A stretch of 23,696 bases of DNA, taken from the IMG/VR virus record IMGVR_UViG_3300005747_000025, positions 1 to 23,696 of that record, one strand, 5' to 3'. Made by a program: the position numbers and the translations under genes. The notes under the pieces are model-generated. The model was not told the origin of the DNA. It did not search any database and saw only the letters and a list, made by a program, of their open reading frames with translations. This DNA comes from a virus. Of this stretch, positions 9,393 through 14,222 are shown one piece after another (position 1 is the first letter of the stretch; every line of letters begins with the position of its first letter).

Positions 9393-9883
9393 TACGACAA
9401 GCAAGAAGTTCCATCATCATTAATCAATGCCATATCGTTATTTGGTATATCCACATTTAATGTAATTGACCACCCAGATAGTAGATTTTCAAACCTATCT
9501 TCAAACTGTGTGGCAGTTGGAGAATCGCTTATCTCGTAGTTGTTCTCATTCATTCCCCCACGCCTAAGGGAACTTTGCAATCCATTTACCACACTCAACA
9601 TTGAATTTAAAATGTCTTGTTTATTATCAGTCCCATAGATAGGATTTCTATCTTGTTTGTTTTCCTCAAATTCATCTACAACATCCATACAAATCACGTT
9701 TATAGAAAAAGTTACAAAGTGTTCGTTGAAGGTAACATCATTAATAATTATATGGGCAAGAGGAAAGATAGTTTGCTTTGCTAGATCCACATCAAATATA
9801 TCCCCATAGGTAACTGTATTGATGTTATTGTTCCCAGATAAATAGTTATAAATATTGTCGACAAGGTTATAATATTCTTTCAT
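9392..9883 (-). CDS. Tail terminator/minor tail protein candidate
   Basis: A 163-aa protein starting MKEYYNLVDNIYNYL. Its ATG overlaps the TGA that ends the -1 frameshift extension of the tail chaperone (ATGA). It has a helix-first layout with NIYNYLSGN, then VDLAKQTIFPLAHIIINDV, a beta-rich centre (FNEHFVTFSINVICMDVVD), a helix (ILNSMLSVVNGLQSSLRR) and a final strand (LLSGWSITLNVDIPN). That order resembles short tail-terminator or tail-completion proteins. It ends CLS. No catalytic motif. Function by context only. Confidence 0.5.
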   Translation of the reverse strand: MKEYYNLVDNIYNYLSGNNNINTVTYGDIFDVDLAKQTIFPLAHIIINDVTFNEHFVTFSINVICMDVVDEFEENKQDRNPIYGTDNKQDILNSMLSVVNGLQSSLRRGGMNENNYEISDSPTATQFEDRFENLLSGWSITLNVDIPNNDMALINDDGTSCLS

Positions 9884-10643
9884 CGTCTCATTGATTTTTT
9901 AATCATAGCTGATTCTAGTTGATTCTTTTCTTTCTCAAACGTAAGATACATCAAACACTTAAATATTGGTTCTCTTGTAACTTGGTCAAATTTAGTGAGG
10001 TCTCCTTTAGCGATTCCATAAATCGACTGATACCAACCCCATTTTTTTCCAAAGTTTCCCTGAGCTGAGAGGTCTTGACTTTCTTCATCTCCATCTCCAA
10101 AAAGGCTAGGGAAGCTTTCGATAACTCGATCCCTAAATCGTAAAAAAAAACCATAACCCCCATAACAACGCTAAGTGGCATCTCCCTCATCCATTCCCTC
10201 AGTTCATCATTTGGCTTGTAGGGGGCTATAGTATATCTTTCTTTGCTTTTGAAATTGACTGGTCTATACAACACCGCCATTGCTTTGTGGATCTCTTGCC
10301 AGTCGGTTACGGTGGCTTCTATGTCAACGTACTCACCTAGACTCATATCGTCAAGTTTTGGTATAAGACCCATCTCTACTTCACCAAGAGTAAAGTTACG
10401 CTTGAGTTGGTGTTTTTCCTCAAAAGCTTTTCTGACTATGGATAGTATCTTATCGAACTCTACAACGGGAATAGATTCCACATCATTAAGATTAACATCA
10501 CAGAATATTTCTACGAGTTTCTTGTTTACAAAGTCGTTGTATTCATCTCCCTTGTTATCATCTAATATTTTTAGATATCGTTGATATTGCCCAAGGGTAA
10601 TCGATTCTAGAGAGGTTGGTACTTCTAATTCTATTTTTGCCAT
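9880..10643 (-). CDS. Tail assembly chaperone, -1 frameshift fusion product
   Basis: If ribosomes slip back one base at 10041-10047, the protein is identical to the chaperone for about 200 residues and then continues for 53 more (WGWYQSIYGIAKGD, KFDQVTREPIFKCLMYL, FEKEKNQLESAM, ending MRR), giving 254 aa. The extra part has a coherent protein-like sequence with Trp, Tyr and an amphipathic helix, and its TGA stop overlaps the next ATG as ATGA. Without the shift, that stretch would be an unexplained 68-base gap between genes. This is the arrangement of the two-product tail chaperones of siphoviruses. The slippage rate cannot be judged from sequence. Confidence 0.75.
9951..10643 (-). CDS. Tail assembly chaperone, unshifted product
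   Basis: A 230-aa protein from MAKIELEVPTSLE. I prefer this ATG to the TTG two codons upstream. Such chaperones coat the tape measure before tail tube polymerisation. Recognisable segments are SITLGQYQRYLKIL, LSLGEYVDIEATV/TDWQEIHKAMAVLYRP and a helical C-terminus. The key evidence is the second product: an A7T slippery run near codon 200 and a well-formed -1 reading frame downstream, as in lambda gpG/gpGT-type genes. The unshifted frame continues 30 codons past the slip site and ends at TGA. It is the first gene of the structural operon, after the non-coding repeat region. Confidence 0.75.
   Translation of the reverse strand: MAKIELEVPTSLESITLGQYQRYLKILDDNKGDEYNDFVNKKLVEIFCDVNLNDVESIPVVEFDKILSIVRKAFEEKHQLKRNFTLGEVEMGLIPKLDDMSLGEYVDIEATVTDWQEIHKAMAVLYRPVNFKSKERYTIAPYKPNDELREWMREMPLSVVMGVMVFFYDLGIELSKASLAFLEMEMKKVKTSQLRETLEKNGVGISRFMESLKETSLNLTKLQENQYLSV
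10041..10047 (-). other. Slippery site for programmed -1 frameshifting (A AAA AAT)
   Basis: Read on the minus strand in the chaperone frame: GAA AAA AAT GGG GTT. The heptamer A AAA AAT fits X XXY YYZ. A tandem -1 slip leaves AAA and AAA paired and moves to the frame TGG GGT TGG TAT. No long stable stem is obvious right after it, so stimulation may come from another structure. It lies inside a tail chaperone gene, where frameshifting is widely conserved. Confidence 0.75.
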
Positions 10644-10678
10644 ATACAAAAGTAATTACTTTATTCGATTTTGTAACT

Positions 10679-10686
10679 CAAAGATA
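10679..10686 (-). promoter_or_regulatory. Possible -7 promoter element for the structural operon
   Basis: The minus strand reads TATCTTTG, matching the TAnnTTTG element of Bacteroidota promoters, about 36 bases before the chaperone ATG. No TTTG is found 19-21 bases further upstream; instead the palindrome array begins about 40 bases upstream. This suggests a promoter that needs an activator or an alternative sigma factor, as expected for late genes. A second match (TACTTTTG) lies 5 bases before the ATG itself. Confidence 0.4.
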
Positions 10687-10725
10687 AATAAAAACCAGCT
10701 AGTATTATATTATATTATATATATT

Positions 10726-10827
10726 ATACTCTAGTATTATACTTAGTATATTATACTAAGTTATATAATAAAAAAAGAAATAGTATTATACTTAGTACAG
10801 TATACTTAGTATAATATACTTAGTATA
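10726..10827. repeat. Array of 13-bp palindromes TATACT-W-AGTATA
   Basis: Perfect copies of TATACTTAGTATA at 10738-10750, 10801-10813 and 10815-10827; near copies at 10787-10799 (one mismatch), 10752-10765 (one inserted base) and 10726-10737 (ATACT-CT-AGTAT). Centres are 14 bases apart within groups (10744/10758 and 10793/10807/10821), with a 35-base step between the groups. TATACT and AGTATA are reverse complements, so each copy is a two-half-site operator. The region is almost purely A/T. The same motif recurs at 22183-22243. Likely a binding array for a phage protein; origin and operator roles are both possible. Confidence 0.8.
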
Positions 10828-10835
10828 ATAAAGCA

Positions 10836-11220
10836 AAGCGATAACTTTTACTGTGGCAGGTGGAGATAGTTGTACACTCCGTATTGAATTCACAGGGTAG
10901 GATTGTCTATTGACCCTATTGAATTGCGTTGGCAGTTGGAAAAGATTGTCTGTGGGGAGTGGTGGTTACTTTACCCATACTACTTAACGCCCGTCATACT
11001 ACCCTTTATTTCGCATTTTAAGGTACTTTTAAGAGCGTTTTACCTTTCTCTGGTGGTCTTATATCACTTAGGTGGTTTATTGCCTCTCTGAGGGGCTTAA
11101 ATTAGCTTAGGTTTATAATTTAAAGCAAGATGCTGGATTTGATTTGATAAATTAAGCTATCAATCCAACCCTTTTTTAATTATAAACTATTAAGGCTCAA
11201 TAAGGTTAATAAAATAAAGC
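10836..11220. other. Non-coding region with inverted repeats
   Basis: No convincing gene on either strand. Contents: two TATTGAATT repeats (see separate entry); a TTGGCAGTTGGAA segment at about 10929-10942 that matches the upstream part of two promoters elsewhere; and, between 11100 and 11190, nested imperfect inverted repeats (GTTTATAATTTAA with TTAATTATAAAC; GGATTTGAT with ATCAATCC; TTGATA with TATCAA). GC content is locally higher at 10850-11090 than in the flanks. An origin, a packaging site or a structured RNA are all possible; none is shown. Confidence 0.5.
10881..10926. repeat. TATTGAATTC repeat pair in the non-coding region
   Basis: One full copy, GTATTGAATTCACAGGG, at about 10881-10897, and one variant, CCCTATTGAATTGCG, at about 10914-10928, with a short CTATTGACCC between them. 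They match the copies at 12361-12424 and 23542-23588. This is the smallest of the three clusters. Confidence 0.55.
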
Positions 11221-11222
11221 AA

Positions 11223-11247
11223 TAAAAAAACCCCCTAAAAAGGGGGT
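11223..11247 (-). terminator. Rho-independent terminator
   Basis: On the minus strand: a perfect 7-bp stem ACCCCCT/AGGGGGT (11230-11236 with 11241-11247), a 4-base loop and a run of seven T. It lies 31 bases after the stop of the 42-aa gene and closes the four-gene unit that starts near 12.23 kb. Confidence 0.9.
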
Positions 11248-11277
11248 GAAAATATTATTTATTTTTATTTTTCTATG

Positions 11278-11406
11278 TTACCAGCTATATGGGTAATTAT
11301 TTTGACTTTTATATCCGTGCTTTGTTTCGAGATATTCAGCCCGTCGTATTTCTTTCTGTTTTTTCTTTTGCTCCCTATTGTATAGGAATTGTATTTTGTT
11401 GCTCAT
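11278..11406 (-). CDS. Small basic protein, 42 aa
   Basis: Starts MSNKIQFLYNREQKKKQKE and ends NNYPYSW just before the terminator. Overlaps the end of the 113-aa gene by 32 bases. Very rich in Lys, Arg, Gln and Glu, probably one helix followed by a Tyr/Asn tail. No family recognised. Its position as the last open frame before a strong terminator, with a clean stop, supports it, but the long overlap and low-complexity composition leave doubt. Confidence 0.5.
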   Translation of the reverse strand: MSNKIQFLYNREQKKKQKEIRRAEYLETKHGYKSQNNYPYSW

Positions 11407-11716
11407 TGTTATAATTGTTTTTTATTTGTATTAACTCTCTTTTGTTACAATTGCTTTGTAAATTGCTCCTTAAAATTATATTATTTTGTTGGCAATATGT
11501 TCGGAGGCTCTGCCCATAATCTGGCGAAATCTTATTGAACTGTGTTAAAATTGCTTTTGCTTCCTGTTCGTATTGCATCCCATACCCATACTGAAACCCC
11601 ATTAAAAATGTTTCTTCTTTGTCTGTTCCATAGTCAAGCGTAATAGTGCCAGAAAAATAAGAGTTCCCATTTATTTTATCAAGCCATTCTTTTGCGTTTA
11701 CGTCTATCGTTTTCAT
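11375..11716 (-). CDS. Hypothetical protein, 113 aa
   Basis: Starts MKTIDVNAKEWLDKINGNSY with an ATGA overlap with the 100-aa gene upstream. The N-terminal two thirds is a mixed alpha/beta sequence with FSGTITLDYG, FLMGFQYGYGMQYEQEA and an Asn/Gln-rich tail (LQSNCNKRE, NNEQQNTIPIQ). I do not recognise a family by name. It pairs with the 100-aa gene, which suggests joint function. It lies in a unit with its own promoter and terminator, next to the non-coding repeat region. Confidence 0.7.
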   Translation of the reverse strand: MKTIDVNAKEWLDKINGNSYFSGTITLDYGTDKEETFLMGFQYGYGMQYEQEAKAILTQFNKISPDYGQSLRTYCQQNNIILRSNLQSNCNKRELIQIKNNYNNEQQNTIPIQ

Positions 11717-12015
11717 CTGTTCAGATCTCTTAGTTTTATTTGTCCCATTTGTATTTTTACCCTCAACAGTGGGGTGGATGTCCAGCCAATAAAGTCAGAC
11801 AAAAATTGCTTTAAGTATTTTAGGGTGGTTCGTGAATAGTCCCAGTAGTTTTTATCTAAAACGATATTTCCGCCCTCCTCTACTTCGCAAATAATTGTAT
11901 TATATGATTGGAAATAAACCTTGGTTTTTTTGTTTATTCTGGCTCTAATTTCGTATTGATTTGCCACGGGGTTTCCACTTCGTGGGCTGGTCATTTGATA
12001 AACTTTGAATTTCAT
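11713..12015 (-). CDS. Conserved-looking small phage protein, 100 aa
   Basis: Starts MKFKVYQMTSPRSGNPVANQYEI. The SPRSGNPVANQ segment, FQSYNTIICEV and LDKNYWDYSRTTLKYLKQFL look like a small compact beta/alpha phage protein that I have seen only as hypothetical. No catalytic motif is visible. It is followed at once by the 113-aa gene (ATGA overlap). The unit is preceded by a TATATTTG promoter and a leader of about 40 bases before the first small membrane gene. Confidence 0.75.
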   Translation of the reverse strand: MKFKVYQMTSPRSGNPVANQYEIRARINKKTKVYFQSYNTIICEVEEGGNIVLDKNYWDYSRTTLKYLKQFLSDFIGWTSTPLLRVKIQMGQIKLRDLNR

Positions 12016-12026
12016 AATTGATAAAT

Positions 12027-12188
12027 TTAAGCGTTAATGATGATTTGATAAAATACCCATATAAAAAAAATATAAATAGGTATTAATAAAAGTTTAGAGC
12101 TCCTGTCCAAAATAAAGATAAAAGGGTCTTTTTGTGGGTGGCTAATTAGCCTTTTCAACTGTTCTTTTTGTTTTGTTCTTTGTTTCAT
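12027..12188 (-). CDS. Small membrane protein, 53 aa
   Basis: Starts MKQRTKQKEQLKRLISH: a basic N-terminus, then one long hydrophobic segment (LLLIPIYIFFIWVFYQIII, residues about 33-51) and a very short end. By the positive-inside rule the N-terminus would be cytoplasmic. It is the first gene after the 12239-12271 promoter, and 11 bases separate it from the next gene. Possible roles (membrane attachment of replication, superinfection exclusion, lysis-related) cannot be told apart. Confidence 0.65.
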   Translation of the reverse strand: MKQRTKQKEQLKRLISHPQKDPFIFILDRSSKLLLIPIYIFFIWVFYQIIINA

Positions 12189-12218
12189 TTTAATGTGAAT
12201 TAGTTAATATTTGTTGCT

Positions 12219-12234
12219 GTGGGGGTTTTCCCAC
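12219..12234 (-). other. Short 5' leader hairpin
   Basis: Minus strand GTGGG-AAAACC-CCCAC directly downstream of the TATATTTG element, thus at the very start of the predicted transcript. There is no T run after it, so it is more like an mRNA-stabilising 5' hairpin than a terminator. Confidence 0.4.
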
Positions 12235-12238
12235 TGGA

Positions 12239-12271
12239 CAAATATAAGGCGTTTTTTTGTCAATTATCAAA
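12239..12271 (-). promoter_or_regulatory. Bacteroidota-type promoter for the 12.2-11.3 kb unit
   Basis: The minus strand has TTTG (12268-12271), 21 bases, then TATATTTG (12239-12246), matching the TTTG/TAnnTTTG consensus, with spacing at the long end of the usual range. It lies between the terminator at 12327-12365 and the 53-aa gene. Confidence 0.7.
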
Positions 12272-12326
12272 CGTTTTGTTGATTATTTGTTCATTTTAAC
12301 AAAATTTTAACATTTGGCAATATTAT

Positions 12327-12365
12327 AAAAAAATAAGGGGGAAAGCGTTTTTTTGCCTACCCCCT
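12327..12365 (-). terminator. Rho-independent terminator of the SET-domain operon
   Basis: Minus strand AGGGGG ... CCCCCT stem (12360-12365 with 12336-12341; inner GGC/GCT pairs may extend it), then TTATTTTTTTA. It lies after the 25-aa gene and just after the TGAATTCAATA repeat cluster. Confidence 0.75.
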
Positions 12366-12424
12366 ATTGAATTTACACCTATTGAATTCACAAGGGTATT
12401 GAATTCATACCCCTATTAAATTTA
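12361..12424. repeat. Cluster of TGAATTCAATA-type repeats
   Basis: Plus-strand copies: CCCTATTGAATTTACA, CCTATTGAATTCACAAGG, GGTATTGAATTCATACC and CCCTATTAAATTTAA, with starts 15, 17 and 17 bases apart. The third copy is nearly palindromic (GGGTAT-TGAATTCA-TACCC with one extra base). It sits between the last gene of one operon and its terminator. Clusters of the same motif lie at 10881-10926 and 23542-23588. Confidence 0.7.
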
Positions 12425-12427
12425 AAA

Positions 12428-12505
12428 CTAATCCTCACCGATCATCAACGCTATAATCAGGGCTGTGATTCCAGTGAGAAAAAAAATTGCTACTATTTTA
12501 AACAT
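12428..12505 (-). CDS. Tiny single-pass membrane peptide, 25 aa
   Basis: MFKIVAIFFLTGITALIIALMIGED: one transmembrane helix filling nearly the whole peptide, with an acidic end. Its ATG lies inside the last codons of the SET-domain gene (8-base overlap), the same overlap size as several other gene pairs here. That and the strongly non-random hydrophobic sequence make it a good microprotein candidate. Function unknown. Confidence 0.55.
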   Translation of the reverse strand: MFKIVAIFFLTGITALIIALMIGED

Positions 12506-12779
12506 TGTACTTTCTATAATATACTGTTAACTCTTCTCCCTCTTTTATGGGTCTCACAGTGTAAAGGGAGCTGTCTACTGGGCTATCAAGTATAAAACAA
12601 TTAGGAGTGTCACTATGGTTTATAAAGCCTCCTAAAGGCGTTCTATACAATTCACCTGATGGATGGAGGTGGGTTATTCCTAAACAAACACCTCCTGGAA
12701 TATTCTCTACGGCAAATAATCCTTGCCCGTGGATATCGCTATCCATTATCTTTAGCTGTTCTGGGAGTGGTCTATACAT
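12498..12779 (-). CDS. Compact SET-domain protein (putative protein-lysine methyltransferase)
   Basis: A 93-aa protein from MYRPLPEQLKIMDSD. I chose the ATG that overlaps the zinc-ribbon gene by 8 bases over a start seven codons upstream. SET-family hallmarks appear in order: an N-terminal SDIHGQGLFAVENIPGG (residues 14-30), the GGFINHSDTPNC motif (50-61), where NHS binds S-adenosylmethionine, and EGEELTVYY (80-88), equivalent to GEEL.xDY. The length is that of a bare SET core. SET enzymes methylate lysines using S-adenosylmethionine, so modification of a host or phage protein is plausible, but the target is unknown. Neighbours are all small unknown proteins. Confidence 0.8.
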   Translation of the reverse strand: MYRPLPEQLKIMDSDIHGQGLFAVENIPGGVCLGITHLHPSGELYRTPLGGFINHSDTPNCFILDSPVDSSLYTVRPIKEGEELTVYYRKYNV

Positions 12780-12888
12780 AATCGTCCTCAACTTCAACAT
12801 CGCAATGCTCGTAACACATAGAGCAAATAGGATCAGTAAAATTAGGTATAATTTTAGCTCCGCAACAATTACTTACTAATGTTCCCAT
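12772..12888 (-). CDS. Zinc-ribbon microprotein, 38 aa
   Basis: MGTLVSNCCGAKIIPNFT followed by DPICSMCYEHCDVEVEDDYV. Cys8-Cys9 and Cys29-x2-Cys32 (with Cys36 nearby) fit a small zinc ribbon of the CCGA...C.xC type that often occurs alone in phages. Acidic end. It overlaps the 93-aa gene upstream by 13 bases and the SET gene by 8 bases. A protein- or DNA-binding regulator is possible; role unknown. Confidence 0.65.
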   Translation of the reverse strand: MGTLVSNCCGAKIIPNFTDPICSMCYEHCDVEVEDDYV

Positions 12889-13157
12889 CTTCCTAAATTA
12901 TGGTTATCTCCTTGTTTAATCACCCATTGATTGACGTACTCGTCATACAGATCCTCAGACAGAGTAGTCCAGTTAAGGGTAGTGTTCTCCTTAGCTAAGA
13001 AAAAGTAAGGTGGGAGTTCTATATTAGATATATCGTATATCGATTGATCGTATATCTCAAGAACTTTACCTTCAGACTCGAAAGTTATAAAAAACTTTGT
13101 TCGGTATTCTTTTTGTTCCTCAGGGGTTAAATAATACTTTCTTATTACAACATCCAT
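12876..13157 (-). CDS. Hypothetical protein, 93 aa
   Basis: MDVVIRKYYLTPEEQKEYRTK; then an aromatic-rich body (YFFLAKENTTLNWTTL, YDEYVNQWVIK) and a short basic-acidic end. Mixed alpha/beta, soluble. No motif or family recognised. Overlaps both neighbours (13 bases each), a sign of a tight operon, and is in the early-middle small-gene cluster of unit C. Confidence 0.7.
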   Translation of the reverse strand: MDVVIRKYYLTPEEQKEYRTKFFITFESEGKVLEIYDQSIYDISNIELPPYFFLAKENTTLNWTTLSEDLYDEYVNQWVIKQGDNHNLGRWEH

Positions 13158-13318
13158 TTTACTTCGTTTAATTTATCTATTGTTAATTGTATTGAATCTA
13201 CTCTACTCCAATTTTGGAGGGCTATACATCTACGTTTATCGTCTTCTAATAGATACTCTAAGTATTCTATCTCATCTTGCGTTAAATCGCCTCTAAATGC
13301 TTCGTGTACTCTACTCAT
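13145..13318 (-). CDS. Small helical protein, 57 aa
   Basis: MSRVHEAFRGDLTQDEIEYLEYLL, then KRRCIALQNWSRVDS and a final helix (IQLTIDKLNEVKWML). ATGA overlap with the gene upstream and a 13-base overlap with the one downstream. Predominantly helical with one Cys; no family recognised. The filled overlaps on both sides make it a likely real gene. Confidence 0.6.
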   Translation of the reverse strand: MSRVHEAFRGDLTQDEIEYLEYLLEDDKRRCIALQNWSRVDSIQLTIDKLNEVKWML

Positions 13319-13554
13319 AATTCTATACTTCCTTTTATTGCGTCTATCAATGATTTTGTAGGTTTAAGTTTTTTGGGTTCATATATTTCTATGGGCCACT
13401 CATAGTCCTCTGTCTCATCATACGCTTTGGTTACAAGACTGACATTAAATGTGTTAAAGTGATATTCGTAATAATCCCAAGCTGTTTCGCCATTTTCTTT
13501 TGCGAATACATTTTTTCTTCTAAAGCCTAAAGCTATTAATTCTCTTTCTGTCAT
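13315..13554 (-). CDS. Hypothetical protein, 79 aa
   Basis: MTERELIALGFRRKNVFAKENG, then TAWDYYEYHFNTFNVSLVTKAYDETEDYEWPIE. Small alpha/beta protein, many aromatics. The first part (ELIALGF, WDYYEYHF) resembles small phage proteins of unknown function with a start like LIxLGFxxxxxxDEFW. Four bases after the previous stop. Function unknown. Confidence 0.7.
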   Translation of the reverse strand: MTERELIALGFRRKNVFAKENGETAWDYYEYHFNTFNVSLVTKAYDETEDYEWPIEIYEPKKLKPTKSLIDAIKGSIEL

Positions 13555-13558
13555 AATA

Positions 13559-13819
13559 TTACGCTTTGCTTATCCATTTTTTTGCTTCTAATTTTAACTC
13601 GGAAATCCTATCTTTCCCTATCCAATCTAGGAATTCAAATATATCTATTTCGACAGAAGTTTCCAATCGATCCAATACATCTATTCCTTTTTTGGCTTCA
13701 TCGTCTACCCACTCAACCCAGCTTTCCATTGTAAGGACAAAGCTCCTTGAATTTTTTTTGGGAGGTTGATAGCTCGTAATTTTGTCTAATGTTAAGTAAA
13801 TACTTTTGTCAGGTATCAT
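13559..13819 (-). CDS. Hypothetical protein, 86 aa, first gene of unit C
   Basis: MIPDKSIYLTLDKITSYQPPKKNSR. Acidic middle (VEWVDDEAKKGIDVLDRL, VEIDIFEFLDWIGKD) and a helical end. Soluble, no motif recognised. It follows a promoter with TTTG at 13870-13873 and TATATTGC at 13843-13850, giving a leader of about 18 bases. It begins the small-gene operon that includes the SET-domain protein. Confidence 0.7.
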   Translation of the reverse strand: MIPDKSIYLTLDKITSYQPPKKNSRSFVLTMESWVEWVDDEAKKGIDVLDRLETSVEIDIFEFLDWIGKDRISELKLEAKKWISKA

Positions 13820-13842
13820 AATGTTTTATTTTTGATTCGAGT

Positions 13843-13873
13843 GCAATATACAAATAAAATTCCAACTGCCAAA
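13843..13873 (-). promoter_or_regulatory. Promoter for unit C, sharing a CAGTTGGAAT element with the ERF promoter
   Basis: Minus strand TTTG, 19 bases, TATATTGC (one base off TAnnTTTG). The spacer begins GCAGTTGGAATTTT, almost the same as TCAGTTGGAATATT in the promoter at 23432-23463, although the downstream genes are unrelated. It lies right after the terminator at 13883-13913. Confidence 0.65.
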
Positions 13874-13882
13874 TATTTATAC

Positions 13883-13913
13883 AAAAAAAGGGCAACATTT
13901 CTGAAGCCCCTTT
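13883..13913 (-). terminator. Rho-independent terminator after the terminase operon
   Basis: Minus strand stem of 8 pairs (AAAGGGGC with GCCCTTTT, one G-U), 12-base loop, then a run of seven T. It ends the operon that carries the terminase genes. Confidence 0.8.
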
Positions 13914-13964
13914 AATGATGTAAAAATAATAAAATTAATTAACTAACCATTTAAAATGATTTAT

Positions 13965-13995
13965 CAAATATAAATATTATTTTTTACTTTGCAAG
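13965..13995 (-). promoter_or_regulatory. Possible promoter just upstream of the terminator
   Basis: Minus strand CTTG (13992-13995), 19 bases, TATATTTG (13965-13972), overlapping the last codons of the 81-aa gene. Together with the terminator it would give a transcript of about 75 bases. A chance match is possible in AT-rich sequence. Confidence 0.3.
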
Positions 13996-14222
13996 TATAA
14001 ATACAAATAAAATTCCCATATTTTTTCGCTAAGGTCTTTTTTATCGTACTCTTCCTTTGATATAAACACCTGTTGACCATTGACCTCCTTTATGATTTTG
14101 TAGTCTCCAGTCTTTCTAACGAACTTAGGGTATATCCTTATATACCTTTCAGTACACCATCTAAACCCATTATAATGGTCTGGGGAGGGTACGAACATAT
14201 TCCAAATGCCTTTTTTTGCCAT
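13977..14222 (-). CDS. Hypothetical protein downstream of the terminase, 81 aa
   Basis: MAKKGIWNMFVPSPDHYNGFRW, then CTERYIRIYPKFVRKTGDY, EVNGQQVFISKEEYDKKDL and a Tyr/Leu-rich end (FYLYLYLQSKK). I use the ATG overlapping the terminase stop (TGATG) rather than the GTG one codon upstream. Basic, no recognised family. Last gene of the terminase operon; followed by a terminator. Confidence 0.65.
   Translation of the reverse strand: MAKKGIWNMFVPSPDHYNGFRWCTERYIRIYPKFVRKTGDYKIIKEVNGQQVFISKEEYDKKDLSEKIWEFYLYLYLQSKK

Noticed and set aside
9880-9950. The frame change at the chaperone end as a sequencing error
   Set aside because: Both frames end cleanly and the slip site, ATGA overlap and protein family all fit programmed frameshifting; an error in the A run cannot be fully excluded from one sequence.
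10726-10827. The palindrome array as a CRISPR array
   Set aside because: Repeats are 13 bp with spacings of about one base to 35 bases, not 25-40-base repeats with unique spacers.
10903-11091. Plus-strand reading frame of 62 codons in the non-coding region
   Set aside because: It needs a TTG start, is the only candidate on this strand, has an odd hydrophobic composition and lies over repeats and inverted repeats.
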